Notes: generated by a model from the sequence alone, not told the origin. Positions 1 through 8,780 are shown, numbered from the stretch's first letter. The stretch: 21,307 bases of DNA from Planctomycetota bacterium (GCA_024277285.1 JAJRVM010000244.1:1-21307), one strand, 5' to 3'. Made by a program: numbers and translations.

Positions 1-79
1 CTCTCCCGTTGCGCTCATGGACGACGCGTCTGGTGGTGCTCCTTGGGGGGCAAAGAAAATGATGGGCAAAAAAGAACAG
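1..79 (-). repeat. Arm of a diverged inverted repeat (partner 490-566)
   Basis: The reverse complement of 1-79 aligns with 490-566 at roughly 80% by eye, with small gaps. The best blocks are TTTTTTGCCC-A/G-TCAT followed by TTCTTTGCC, and GTCCATGAG-C/T-GCAACGG. The two copies face each other about 410 bp apart. The A-rich tract reads GGCAAAAAA on the plus strand near 65. I see no transposase reading frame between the arms, so this may be a non-autonomous element or two copies of an intergenic repeat. Confidence 0.6.
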
Positions 80-816
80 AACGGTCCATGCCCTTCTTGC
101 CCGTGGCATTGCTGCCCTCGGCTGCTAGCTGCTTGCGCGCGGCACCTCATCGGCCTTCTACGCGCAGAACAAAGACGGGATCAACAACTCCACCAGCGAA
201 GGCCGACTTATTAGCAGCCCAGGCAGGGTTCAAGAGATAGTCGCAATGGGCGAGGTTACGCTGGACAAGTAACTTGAGACTTTGGACGCCTATTCGGGTC
301 AGCCAGTCTAAGACGTAGCACAAGGCTTCGTAGTGCACCTGCCAAATGTCAAGCTGTGCACGGTTTGCTTTAGGTAACGGCTCGAAGCACGCTTGTCTCG
401 GTCGCCGTGCCTCGCCACCGATCGTTCAGTTGCATTGTAATCTATTATGAGCATCGAGGTCGCGGTTTACTTGCTTCGCCCCATGTGCAGTGTTTTTTTT
501 GCCCGTCATGTTCTTTGCCATCATCTGGGCACAACCGGAACGCCGTCCATGAGTGCAACGGAAGAAAACGGCAAAAAAGATCGTGGGCAGAAAGAGCGCC
601 CGGCGGAGCAGTGCGCGGTGCCAGACGGTCCGACACAACGATAGGGGAGCCGGTTGGCGTCGTGGCACTGCGTGAGCAATGCGGCGGCTAGTGATCAACG
701 TCCACTGCTGGGCCAACCGTCTTGCGATGAATGAACGCGTGCGATCATGCAGTGGCACCTGGTTCGCAGTCGTGGTTTGCATCGACGTTCTTGGCAGCGT
801 CAGCAAGCAGTTCGAG
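80..816. other. Gene-free region downstream of the bat operon
   Basis: I find no coding region I can defend here. Several short open frames exist on both strands but none has a ribosome binding site, a recognisable domain or a plausible start. A minus-strand frame stays open from about 425 to 147 without a stop and translates to a protein-like sequence, but it has no ATG at its head and I do not recognise it; it could be a decayed gene. No clear stem plus T-run terminator is visible after the operon end at 817. Confidence 0.4.
490..566 (+). repeat. Second arm of the diverged inverted repeat
   Basis: This arm matches the reverse complement of 1-79 (see that entry). It is followed at 561-595 by another A-rich GGCAAAAAA / GGGCAGAAA stretch, so the T-rich and A-rich motifs also face each other locally. 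From memory, intergenic sequence with such GGCAAAAAA-type runs is common in planctomycete genomes; that part is recollection, not shown here. Confidence 0.55.
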
Positions 817-3285
817 CTACTGGACTTTCTGGCAATCGGATTCCCGTAGCCAACCTTCCGAAGCGTCGGGGAATTGGGCACGCACCCAGCCACGGCGGGT
901 TTCCATCCAAGAGAACTCGGCGGCCTTGTGCAGTGGTTGTGCGAAAGATGGATCGTAGGCATAGCCGGGGCCGAGTCGCGCGACGGTGTCCTCGATGACG
1001 ATTCCCTCAGCGGGACGGAAACTGGATTGTGTGACGGATATCAGCGGTATGAACACTGTCGCGAGCGCCACTCCCAGGGCCATGCGGCGGATTTGCCATC
1101 CGGCGAGTCGTAACGTCAGGAAGGCAAGCCACGCGATCAGGTACGCCAGCACAAACAGACCAACTCGCAACTCGGTCGCCCAGGTGCCGAACTGGTTCCA
1201 CGCATTCGCCAATCTGCCGGTGGGCGCGGCCGGTGAAGGAAATGAGTCGGCCCGGTTTGCGCGGAGGAACGCGATGCTCTCGCGCAGTTGCCCGTCGAAG
1301 GGCCAGCGCTGCTGGGCGGCGCGATAGTTGGCCAGCGCCCGCCCATTCTCACCGGCAAAGAACCAACTGTTGGCGGCGTTTCGGAACTGTTCCGCCGCCT
1401 CATATCGTAACGCTGCCTCGACAAAAAGGGGCTGTGCCTCGTCAGGTTTCTCGGTGCGCATCTGCAGAGCGTGTGCAAATACCGCGTCGGCACTCTCCGT
1501 TGCGCTCCCCTGCGATGGGATCAGCAGGCAGCAGGCCAGCATCAGCGGAATGGTAGCCTTGTGCAGACGTTGCACCAGATTGCGCGTGGATTGGGACAGC
1601 GCGGCGGGGCGTTTCCCGTAGTCGGCAGCATCTCTCGCTTCAAAACGGCGCCGTGTTTCGGCGATCAGATTGGCGTCCACTTCCCGAGCGCGAAGCGACT
1701 GCGTGACAGTGTCCGCCGTCAATGCTTCGGCGCAGAGTGCGAGCCGATCGGCGAGGTAATTGCGCCAAGCCGTTTCTTCCTCATGCCTGACCGTCTGGCG
1801 AAAACGCCACCAGGCTGCCGTGGCACGCGCATAGACCGGATCACGCCGGCAGCGTTCCCTGCGGCGCACAAGCGGCAGCAACGCGATCCAGAGCAACGGA
1901 GGCAACGGCACGATGGCCCACCAGTAGCGGCCAAGAAACTCCAGTAGTTGTTGCAGTGTCGTCATGGTCTGCTCGTTGTCGCGATTGTGCCTGATTCCAT
2001 TCAAAGGGATCAGCGGTTCGGAGTCTAGTCGGGGCACGACAACGCGCGACGTGTCTTCCGGATCTGGTTCGACGCTGATCGGGATCGGCACGCTGCGCAA
2101 CGTCTTGTAGTGGCCGGTATCAGGATCGAAGGCTTGAATCACGATAGCCGGGATGTGGGTAATTCCGGGGCGCAGCGGGCGCAGGGTGTGGGTGAAGGAG
2201 CGCGTATGGTCTGAGGTGGACTCCCGAATCGGTTCGGCCGAGAGTTGGAAGTCGGGGTGCAAACCATCGAATGCCGCGGAAGGCAGTTCGGTGATGTGAC
2301 GGGCGAACGCAAGATCTTCCAGAAAGACCGTGAACAGCGCGGCCTGGCCCACAATCAGTTGAGTGGGAGCGATCGACGTGTGCAGGTCACACGGTCCGAC
2401 GATACTCGCGAAATGCGCATTGCGACCGTCCGGCTCAAGTCCCCTGACCGTGACTTCCGGCACCGTTGTGGTGAGATAAACCTGATCGTAAGCCTCCTTG
2501 TCATCGGCCGCCTCGAAGAAGTGGTTATAGAAATAGCTTGGTGGCATGTCGGGTGGGTGTTCGTCGTCCAGTTGGGCACAAACGAGCCGCATCGGGGCCG
2601 TGCGCAGCACACACGGCGCGCGCGGAATCAGCGTGAAGCGGAACGTGAGGGAGTGCTTGTCATCAGGCTCTGTTGTGGTCTGGGCGACCAAGCGAATATT
2701 ATTGACGGGCAAACCGATTTGCTCTTCCTTCGGCACGAGGGGATCGAGTGGGAAGAGTCGGCAACGCGTGTCGGTCAGTAGAGGGAATTCGAGTAGGAGC
2801 TGTTTACACCGCGCGAATGCCACCGTGCTGGTCCAGCTGACCGTGACGGTTGCGGGTTGTCCAACTCGCAGCGTGGCAGGCACAATCGTGACTGCCAATG
2901 CCATCTCCGTTGCCTCGCGCGGCGCGCGGATTCGCAATCGCAATGCAGATGTCAATACCGTTTCTCCGTCCGCGCGGACGGCGATGGGGGGCACGGTCAA
3001 GATGCCATCTCGTTCGGCAATCAGTTCGTAATGAAAGGAATGCTTGCGCTGGGCCTGGTCGGAGGGGAGGCGGCCAGCGGTGATCACCGCCAGATCCGGC
3101 ACCGTTGGCAACTTCGGTATCTCAGGCGGTGTATCGCTTACGACATCAAGTCGCAGCGTGAACGGCCGGTAGATGAAGAGGCTTGTGGTTTCGGAAACGA
3201 GACGAACAGACACTCCTGCCTGCGCCGTTGACAGCAACAGCAAGAAGGCAAACACGCCGAGCGGAATGACGCGACGAATGCTCAC
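817..3285 (-). CDS. batD: BatD-BatE fusion: Ig-like, TPR and SH3 membrane protein
   Basis: Product of 822 aa. Residues 1-23 form a signal peptide ending at AQA. Residues ~24-430 are a chain of beta-sandwich segments of the BatD (oxygen tolerance) type. A membrane segment follows at ~454-473, then a charged helical region. At ~577-595 there is a second hydrophobic stretch ending SQGSA, which reads like a buried signal peptide of a former BatE. It is followed by TPR-like helices (~600-680), two membrane helices (~707-727, 733-750) and a C-terminal bacterial SH3-type domain (~760-822, with GPGYAY and GWLRES). TPR plus SH3 is the BatE layout, so BatD and BatE appear fused. The start is GTG and overlaps the upstream stop as GTGA, preceded by GGAGAA about 8 nt away. 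Likely role: the periplasmic face of the MoxR/Bat envelope complex. The exact biochemical function is not established for the family. Confidence 0.85.
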   Translation of the reverse strand: MSIRRVIPLGVFAFLLLLSTAQAGVSVRLVSETTSLFIYRPFTLRLDVVSDTPPEIPKLPTVPDLAVITAGRLPSDQAQRKHSFHYELIAERDGILTVPPIAVRADGETVLTSALRLRIRAPREATEMALAVTIVPATLRVGQPATVTVSWTSTVAFARCKQLLLEFPLLTDTRCRLFPLDPLVPKEEQIGLPVNNIRLVAQTTTEPDDKHSLTFRFTLIPRAPCVLRTAPMRLVCAQLDDEHPPDMPPSYFYNHFFEAADDKEAYDQVYLTTTVPEVTVRGLEPDGRNAHFASIVGPCDLHTSIAPTQLIVGQAALFTVFLEDLAFARHITELPSAAFDGLHPDFQLSAEPIRESTSDHTRSFTHTLRPLRPGITHIPAIVIQAFDPDTGHYKTLRSVPIPISVEPDPEDTSRVVVPRLDSEPLIPLNGIRHNRDNEQTMTTLQQLLEFLGRYWWAIVPLPPLLWIALLPLVRRRERCRRDPVYARATAAWWRFRQTVRHEEETAWRNYLADRLALCAEALTADTVTQSLRAREVDANLIAETRRRFEARDAADYGKRPAALSQSTRNLVQRLHKATIPLMLACCLLIPSQGSATESADAVFAHALQMRTEKPDEAQPLFVEAALRYEAAEQFRNAANSWFFAGENGRALANYRAAQQRWPFDGQLRESIAFLRANRADSFPSPAAPTGRLANAWNQFGTWATELRVGLFVLAYLIAWLAFLTLRLAGWQIRRMALGVALATVFIPLISVTQSSFRPAEGIVIEDTVARLGPGYAYDPSFAQPLHKAAEFSWMETRRGWVRAQFPDASEGWLRESDCQKVQ

Positions 3286-5351
3286 CAGTTCTTCTCCACT
3301 TTAGCTCCGGCACGAGCTGCCTTGCGCCGGGCGCGTTGTTGCTGGTTGGCAAGCTCTTCAGCCAAGATGTCCGCCGACGTATAGTTCGGCTCAGGCAGCG
3401 CGATTGTCTCTTTGAAGTCACGCCCTGATAGCGGCTGCGATTTGTTGCCTTGAGCGCCCGAGTCAGTTGTATCCAGGTTTTCTTCGTATTCGCCATCGTT
3501 CGCAGAAGGCATGGCATTGTCTTTCTTGTCTCGTGCTGGCGGCTGCAAGCTACGCAGCGTTTCAAACGCTTGTTGCAACCGTCCCGCAGCGGTGTGAAAT
3601 GCGGTGTTGGCTTGTGGCCAGCGGACCGATTGCGGCGTCAAGTTGTCCAACGCCTGTTGTTGAGCGATCAAGGCGCCTTCGAGTAGGTCTGCCACCGGAT
3701 CCAGTTCCGTGGCTGGCAGCCTGCCGATATTGCCGTAAGCACGCGTGAGAATCTCTCGTAGCGTGTCCCGCTGAGAGGCGATGCTATTACGAATACTCAC
3801 GGTCTCTTGCCGCACACTGCGCTGCTGCGCAGACGTCGGTTTTGCCAATCGAGTCAATTCCCGCATGATTGGAGCGGAATAGCGGAGCAGGGTTTGCTGG
3901 CTCGGCGGTGGAGGTGGATAACGAACCAATATCTGCTGGCTCTGTTGGGCTAGCTGCTGCTGACGCGAAGTGGCAGTCTGGAGTCGCTGAATGATCTCCG
4001 CCAGTTTCTCGTCTCGCTTCTCTTCTTCAACGCGTTGCTTCTCGATCACCACTTCCAACTGCTTCAAATGCCGAGTAATCGCCGTGATGCGACGCGCGGT
4101 ATCTAGGTCACCCCGCCGCAGCAGCGCCGCACGAAGGAATTGTTCACGCGCGTCGCACAGAATCGATCGCTGTGCAGCAGGTTCCGCGCCCGATTGTTCC
4201 TGAGCGTATTGCAGCAACTCATTGCCACGCTGAAACCTGTCCCGAAAGGCAGCATCTTCACCCTCCTCCACAGGACGGGCGCAACCAGGCAACAACAAGA
4301 CAAGCAGGGCAAGTAAGACTAAGTGGCGTGCCGCCCTCAGACGCACGGGTGACGACATCAACCACAGTGCCACCGACAACCCCAGCAAATACGGATAACC
4401 TTCCGTATAACGGACCTGGCGCAGCTGGCCGACAACCACATCGTCAGTCGCCCCGGAGATCAGCTCCTGGTAGAGCGGCAGTAGTTCAAAGGGGCGTTTG
4501 CGGGCTGGGTAGTAGGTCACGTTCGGGCTCTTTCCTGCAAGCGTGGCAAGTGTCTCTTCTTCGAGGCGCGAGACCACTTCGACACCCTTGTACCGCATCC
4601 ACTTGCCGGCGTCCGAGACGCTGGGCACACGCGCGCCTTGGATCGGATCGCCCAGGCCGACGATCAGCACGCGCGCGCCGCATTCAGCCAACAGTTCGGC
4701 AGTCTTCTCGATATTACTTAAGTGGTCTTCACCATCGGTGAAGACCACCAGATCGCGTCCCCCCGCCGCATCGGTCAAGACTTTGTCTGCTGCCATCTCG
4801 AAGGCTGCCTGCAGCGAAGTGCTTCCCATGTCGACGTTGGACGCGTCAGCGCGCTCCAGCATATAACGCACAAAGCCGTGGTCCAACGTCAGCGGGACTC
4901 GCACTCGCGCCGACCCGGCGAACGTGATCAAGCCAATCCGCTGCCCCGTCAATGCCGGCAGCGCTTCATGAATGGCGATACGGGCCGTTTCGAGTCGGCT
5001 TGGAAAAACGTCGGCCGCCAACATGCTGCGCGAAACGTCCAACGCAATGACCAGATCGCGCCCGCGGCGCTCTACGTTATAGGGACGAGGGTTCCATTGT
5101 GGTCGAGCGAGTGCCAGGATGGTGCAGGCGAACGTCGCCAGTGCCAGGTAGTCGCGACGGACCAAGCCGACTGTCTTGTTGGCGACTGTCTTGTTGGCGA
5201 CAGTCTTGTTGGCGACTGGGCTGTTGTCCGGAGCGACACCTTGCAGTCGGCATGCTGCTTCGTACTGCAACCGGTGTGCGCGCCGCATCAGCCAACCGGC
5301 CAGCACGACGACCGGCAGCAGCAGCAACATCCAAGGTGATCCCAGGTTCAT
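3282..5351 (-). CDS. batB: BatB-BatC fusion: VWA protein with coiled-coil tail
   Basis: Product of 689 aa from the ATG at 5351. An in-frame start 10 codons upstream is less likely, because the 5351 ATG overlaps the batA stop as TAATG and has GAGG about 9 nt before it. Membrane helices lie at ~6-20 and ~66-84. The VWA domain spans ~95-300 with a complete MIDAS site: D105-x-S107-x-S109, T178 and D206. Helices follow at ~318-333 and ~342-356; the latter ends in a lipobox-like LPGC with Cys357. The C-terminal third is helical and Gln/Arg-rich with TPR-like and coiled-coil character (~360-600), then an acidic disordered stretch and a basic tail. This looks like BatB joined to BatC, with the BatC lipoprotein signal retained inside. 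A VANKT triplet repeat lies at 46-60. It probably binds a metal-dependent partner at the inner membrane together with BatA. Confidence 0.85.
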   Translation of the reverse strand: MNLGSPWMLLLLPVVVLAGWLMRRAHRLQYEAACRLQGVAPDNSPVANKTVANKTVANKTVGLVRRDYLALATFACTILALARPQWNPRPYNVERRGRDLVIALDVSRSMLAADVFPSRLETARIAIHEALPALTGQRIGLITFAGSARVRVPLTLDHGFVRYMLERADASNVDMGSTSLQAAFEMAADKVLTDAAGGRDLVVFTDGEDHLSNIEKTAELLAECGARVLIVGLGDPIQGARVPSVSDAGKWMRYKGVEVVSRLEEETLATLAGKSPNVTYYPARKRPFELLPLYQELISGATDDVVVGQLRQVRYTEGYPYLLGLSVALWLMSSPVRLRAARHLVLLALLVLLLPGCARPVEEGEDAAFRDRFQRGNELLQYAQEQSGAEPAAQRSILCDAREQFLRAALLRRGDLDTARRITAITRHLKQLEVVIEKQRVEEEKRDEKLAEIIQRLQTATSRQQQLAQQSQQILVRYPPPPPSQQTLLRYSAPIMRELTRLAKPTSAQQRSVRQETVSIRNSIASQRDTLREILTRAYGNIGRLPATELDPVADLLEGALIAQQQALDNLTPQSVRWPQANTAFHTAAGRLQQAFETLRSLQPPARDKKDNAMPSANDGEYEENLDTTDSGAQGNKSQPLSGRDFKETIALPEPNYTSADILAEELANQQQRARRKAARAGAKVEKNW
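5172..5216 (-). repeat. 15-bp tandem repeat, three units, inside batB
   Basis: Three nearly identical 15-bp units encode VANKTVANKTVANKT in the BatB-BatC protein. The units differ at only one or two bases, which suggests recent slippage. The length of 15 keeps the frame, so gain or loss of units would only change a linker between the first and second membrane helices. Confidence 0.9.
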
Positions 5352-6385
5352 TAGCCGACCTCTTCCGCAACTCGCAGCCACGTGGCGAGCAGGATGCGTT
5401 CCAGCAGCAGCAATACCAGCGCGGGGAGGGCAAAATATTGGAATAAGGGGCTGATCTCGGCGTGATACAAGATCGCCGTCTGGATAGCGCTGGTTTCCAG
5501 TTGATCGATCCGCTGGTAGACCTCCTGCAACTGCGTCGCGTTGCCAATCTTCCAGTACGCGCCCCCGGTCTCGTCAGTCAGACGCCGCAGCAGTTGTTCG
5601 GCATCCGTCAGTCCCTCGTCGTCCTTACGCTGAGTATCGGTATTGACGCGCTTGTCGTCCTTCATGCTGACAGCATAGACGCGCACGCCCCATTTCTTTG
5701 CCAGGGCGGCAGCTTCCTCTGGCAGATGCAGACCACAATTGTTCTCGCCATCGGTTAGCAGCACAACGATCTTGCTGCGAATCGTGGCGTACGGATCGGC
5801 GGCTCGGTCGCCGGCATCCGGTTGCCACTGGCCCATCTGATCGAGTCGGGCGCAGGCGAGTGCCAGCGCATCGCCATAGCCAGTGCCGTCCTCGGTGGGA
5901 CGCTCTTGAATGGCGATACCCCGAATGATCTCGTTCAACGCGTCGTGGCCATACGTGAGTGGGCTGAGCGTGTCGGCGAATCGGGCAAACGTGATCAAGC
6001 CGATCAAATCGTCCGGCCGGTGACGCATGAATTGCTCGACAACACGCTTGGCCCCTTCCAGACGCGACATCCGCACTCCGTCCCCCGCCGCCAGGCTCTG
6101 GTCCATACTGCTCGATATATCGATGAGCAATTGGATGGCGACTCCCTGCCGAGTTTCTTCGCCAATCTGCTTTTCGATCTGTGGCCCTGCGCACGCGGTA
6201 ATCAGCAGAGCGATTGCCAAGGCACGCAGCAGGCGGACGCGTCGGAGCCAAAGGAGTCGGCGAGAGGGCGGGACGTGGCGCCATACCGCCAAACCCGATA
6301 CGGTGATCGCGGTGTGTGGCCTTTCACGCAGCGCCGCCAGTGCCAGCGGCAACAGCAACAGAATCCAGGGAAACTCGAATGTCAT
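5351..6385 (-). CDS. batA: BatA: VWA-domain inner-membrane protein
   Basis: Product of 344 aa, normal for BatA. It has an N-terminal membrane helix (~6-19), a second helix at ~51-66, a VWA domain (~80-300) and a C-terminal helix (~313-335). The MIDAS site is complete: D89-x-S91-x-S93, T168 and D212 (in LLTDGEN). The VWA domain should face the periplasm or cytoplasm beside the membrane and bind a divalent cation and an acidic ligand residue. The start overlaps the upstream stop as ATGA and the end overlaps the next gene as TAATG, so translation is probably coupled. The partners expected from family knowledge are BatB and MoxR. Confidence 0.9.
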   Translation of the reverse strand: MTFEFPWILLLLPLALAALRERPHTAITVSGLAVWRHVPPSRRLLWLRRVRLLRALAIALLITACAGPQIEKQIGEETRQGVAIQLLIDISSSMDQSLAAGDGVRMSRLEGAKRVVEQFMRHRPDDLIGLITFARFADTLSPLTYGHDALNEIIRGIAIQERPTEDGTGYGDALALACARLDQMGQWQPDAGDRAADPYATIRSKIVVLLTDGENNCGLHLPEEAAALAKKWGVRVYAVSMKDDKRVNTDTQRKDDEGLTDAEQLLRRLTDETGGAYWKIGNATQLQEVYQRIDQLETSAIQTAILYHAEISPLFQYFALPALVLLLLERILLATWLRVAEEVG

Positions 6386-6930
6386 GTGCCGGGATCGCTA
6401 ACGGTAATGGTGACTTCTGGGAACAACCGTTTCCGCCCCCGCGTTTCGACCGAGATGGCGTTCACCTTGACGGTCCCCGGCTCGAGTGCCTGCCAGATGA
6501 TCACTCGTTTGTGAACGATGATGCCTTTGCGTGTTCGTCGCACCGGGTGTTTCTCGACGGCGCGTAACACCAGTTGCGGATCGGCAGGGACGTGTAACCG
6601 GATCGGCACGGCCGTTAGGGCCCGTATGGTCAGCTCGAGCCGAACCGGCTGGCCGGGCACAACGCGAACCGTGCGCGGCTTGCAATCGACGCGCACATCG
6701 TCCTGCGCCATTGTTCTCGGTGTGGACAGGAGCAGTAGAACTAGCAGCACGAGCGGCCCAGCCGTCATGCGGATGTGGGCGCGTGTTGGCCATGGCAGCC
6801 CGGAGAAGCTCGAGTCGCTTGTCTGGTCTGCGCGCCGTTGCGCGCCGTCTGCGGCAAGAAGACGTGCGTTCGACGTGGCGGTACGACGCCCGAAGAGGGC
6901 TTGGTTTCGATCTCTATCCACCCGTTTCAT
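6382..6930 (-). CDS. Small membrane-anchored beta-sandwich protein of the bat operon
   Basis: Product of 182 aa from the ATG at 6930, chosen because GGAGAA lies about 7 nt upstream and the start sits 17 nt inside the end of the DUF58 gene. Residues 1-54 are polar and Arg-rich. A hydrophobic segment (~58-71) ends in TMAQ and reads as a signal peptide or anchor. The ~110 residues after it alternate in beta pattern (VRVVPGQPVRLEL, then VPIRLHVP) and resemble one Ig-like domain of BatD. An alternative start at 6768 would give 128 aa beginning directly at the signal peptide, but it has no visible ribosome binding site. The stop overlaps batA as ATGA. I do not recognise a named family. By position it probably helps the Bat complex on the periplasmic side. 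Confidence 0.7.
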   Translation of the reverse strand: MKRVDRDRNQALFGRRTATSNARLLAADGAQRRADQTSDSSFSGLPWPTRAHIRMTAGPLVLLVLLLLSTPRTMAQDDVRVDCKPRTVRVVPGQPVRLELTIRALTAVPIRLHVPADPQLVLRAVEKHPVRRTRKGIIVHKRVIIWQALEPGTVKVNAISVETRGRKRLFPEVTITVSDPGT

Positions 6931-7804
6931 CGGCAGTTCTCCGGATCCGGCGGCGAAAGAACCGGGCCAGTTCCTCGGCGCAATCGCAGTTCGTGTCGAG
7001 TTCCAGGAAATCCGCGCGGACGGCTGCAAAGTCCTGTCGCAATCCAGTCCGTCGGGCCATGAAAGCACTCTTGCACGCGTCGCGTCCCGAGAGGCCAAGA
7101 TCGGCGACCAGCGTCTCACCTGTTTCCGAGTCGCGAACGGCGGCGAGCCCGCATGGCGGCGGCTCGATCTCGCTGGGGTGATTCACGGCGATGCCGATGA
7201 GGTCGTGACGAAACGCCACCGCACCGAGCTGTTCGCGATCCATGTCAAGCAGGAAATCGGATAGCATCAAGACCAGGACTCTTCGTCGCGCCATGTGCAG
7301 CAGCGCATCGAGTGCCGGCGCGGGATCGCTGCCAGGATTGTCGGGCTGGGCGGCCAAGAGGTCGGCCAACAGACGCAATGCGTGCTGCCGCCCTTTGCGC
7401 GGTTGGAGGATCTGTTCCACTTGATTAGAACAGAGGATCATCCCGACTCGATCATGGTTGTAGGTTGCCGAAAGCGTAAGCAGCGCCGCCAATTCATGGA
7501 TTGTGTCCCATTTCGTCCGGCCGGGTGTGGCAATCCGACAGGAAGCTGAAACGTCTATGACCAGCCAGACGGCGAGTTCTCGCTCTTCGACGTACCGTCG
7601 GATGTGGGGACGCCCTGTGCGGGCGGTCACATTCCAGTCAATGGACCGGACTTCGTCGCCGGGGTGATACGGACAGATCTCGTCGAAGTCCATCCCACGC
7701 CCCTTGAACACGCTCTGGTACTCGCCGGCAAGAAGGTGTTCGACCGGGTATCGGGTGCGCAGCTGCAGTTGACGCAGGCGTTGGTCAATGGCGTGTAGCG
7801 GCAT
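6914..7804 (-). CDS. DUF58 domain protein (VWA-like, MoxR partner)
   Basis: Product of 296 aa from the ATG at 7804, picked over an in-frame TTG at 7816 because GGAG stands about 7 nt before the ATG. The DUF58 signature is clear at ~46-72: PYHPGDEVRSIDW, then ARTGRPHIRR and YVEERE. A VWA-like fold follows with DVSAS at 84-88, a possible MIDAS core, and LMLSDFLLD further on. It has no membrane helix, so it is probably cytoplasmic or peripheral. It overlaps the end of moxR by 20 nt. DUF58 proteins are standard neighbours of MoxR ATPases and the pair is thought to act together on Bat proteins or substrates. Confidence 0.9.
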   Translation of the reverse strand: MPLHAIDQRLRQLQLRTRYPVEHLLAGEYQSVFKGRGMDFDEICPYHPGDEVRSIDWNVTARTGRPHIRRYVEERELAVWLVIDVSASCRIATPGRTKWDTIHELAALLTLSATYNHDRVGMILCSNQVEQILQPRKGRQHALRLLADLLAAQPDNPGSDPAPALDALLHMARRRVLVLMLSDFLLDMDREQLGAVAFRHDLIGIAVNHPSEIEPPPCGLAAVRDSETGETLVADLGLSGRDACKSAFMARRTGLRQDFAAVRADFLELDTNCDCAEELARFFRRRIRRTADETGG

Positions 7805-8780
7805 GAGGAGCTCCAACGTCGTTGACCGGCACCCGCTCGACGATGCGGTCGAGCAATGCGTCGGAATTCAATCCTTCGGCTTCCGCCCGGTAGCTAATCG
7901 CGATCCGGTGACGCACCACATCGTGTAACATCGCTTTCACGTCGTCGGGCACCACATAGTCGCGCGTGCGCATCAACGCATGGCCGCGCGCGGCCAGGGC
8001 AAGATAGATGCTGGCGCGCGGCGAAGCTCCAAAGCGAATGAACGACGCCATTTCATCCAGGCCCCAGCTGGCCGGATCGCGCGTCGCAGCCACCAGACGC
8101 AGAATGTAAAGCTCGATCTTTTCGTCAAGATGAACGGCGTCGAGCGTCTTTTGTATCGCCAGGATGTCGTCGAGTGTCGCCACGGGCGCCACCGTGGTAA
8201 CGGGGTTGGTGCGCGCCACTCGGCGCAAGATCTCATGTTCCTCGTCGTGAGTCGGGTACTCGATCAGCAGCTTGAACATGAACCGGTCCACCTGCGCTTC
8301 CGGCAGCGAATAGGTACCCTCCTGTTCGATGGGATTTTGTGTGGCCAGCACCATGAACGGCGTCGGCAACTTGTGCGTCTGCCCGGCGAGTGTGACCTGC
8401 CGCTCCTGCATCGCCTCTAATAACGCGCTTTGCACTTTGGCCGGTGAACGATTGATTTCGTCTGCCAGAACGACGTTGGTGAAAATCGGCCCCTTGTGAG
8501 TTTCGAATGCGCCCGTCTCATGCCGGTAGATTTGTGTGCCGACAAGGTCGCCGGGCAACAGATCCGGTGTGAACTGAATGCGATTGAAGCGGGCTCCGAG
8601 CGCCTGTGCCAGCGAGCTGACCATCATCGTCTTCGCAATGCCGGGGACGCCTTCCAGCAATACGTGACCGTTGCACAGCATCGCGATCAGCATTTTTTCC
8701 AGTGGGACGCGCTGGCCGACGATCACACGCCCAATCGCGTCAAGGACGGCATCCAGTTTCTCGGGGACCGTGTCTTGCAT
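7785..8780 (-). CDS. moxR: MoxR-family AAA+ ATPase
   Basis: Product of 331 aa from the ATG at 8780; a GTG two codons upstream (8786) is equally possible, since neither has a clear ribosome binding site and the previous gene stops at 8789. Walker A is GVPGIAKT (~44-51), Walker B is VVLADE (~103-108), sensor 1 is ATQN (~146-149), followed by the conserved QVDRFMFK and a C-terminal AAA lid domain. It hydrolyses ATP and is thought to remodel or load cofactors into VWA-domain clients. It is co-transcribed with DUF58 and the Bat genes. The length and all key motifs are typical. Confidence 0.95.
   Translation of the reverse strand: MQDTVPEKLDAVLDAIGRVIVGQRVPLEKMLIAMLCNGHVLLEGVPGIAKTMMVSSLAQALGARFNRIQFTPDLLPGDLVGTQIYRHETGAFETHKGPIFTNVVLADEINRSPAKVQSALLEAMQERQVTLAGQTHKLPTPFMVLATQNPIEQEGTYSLPEAQVDRFMFKLLIEYPTHDEEHEILRRVARTNPVTTVAPVATLDDILAIQKTLDAVHLDEKIELYILRLVAATRDPASWGLDEMASFIRFGASPRASIYLALAARGHALMRTRDYVVPDDVKAMLHDVVRHRIAISYRAEAEGLNSDALLDRIVERVPVNDVGAPHAATRH

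Noticed and set aside
147..425. Protein-like minus-strand frame in the gene-free region
   Set aside because: It stays open for about 93 codons but has only a GTG as possible start, no ribosome binding site and no family I recognise; too weak for a gene call.
426..962. Minus-strand open frame of 178 codons at the operon end
   Set aside because: It overlaps the SH3 end of the BatD-BatE protein in another frame, has no domain pattern or ribosome binding site, and contains the low-complexity repeat arm.
2245..2781. 178-codon plus-strand frame opposite the BatD-BatE gene
   Set aside because: It is a high-GC antisense shadow of a well-supported coding region.
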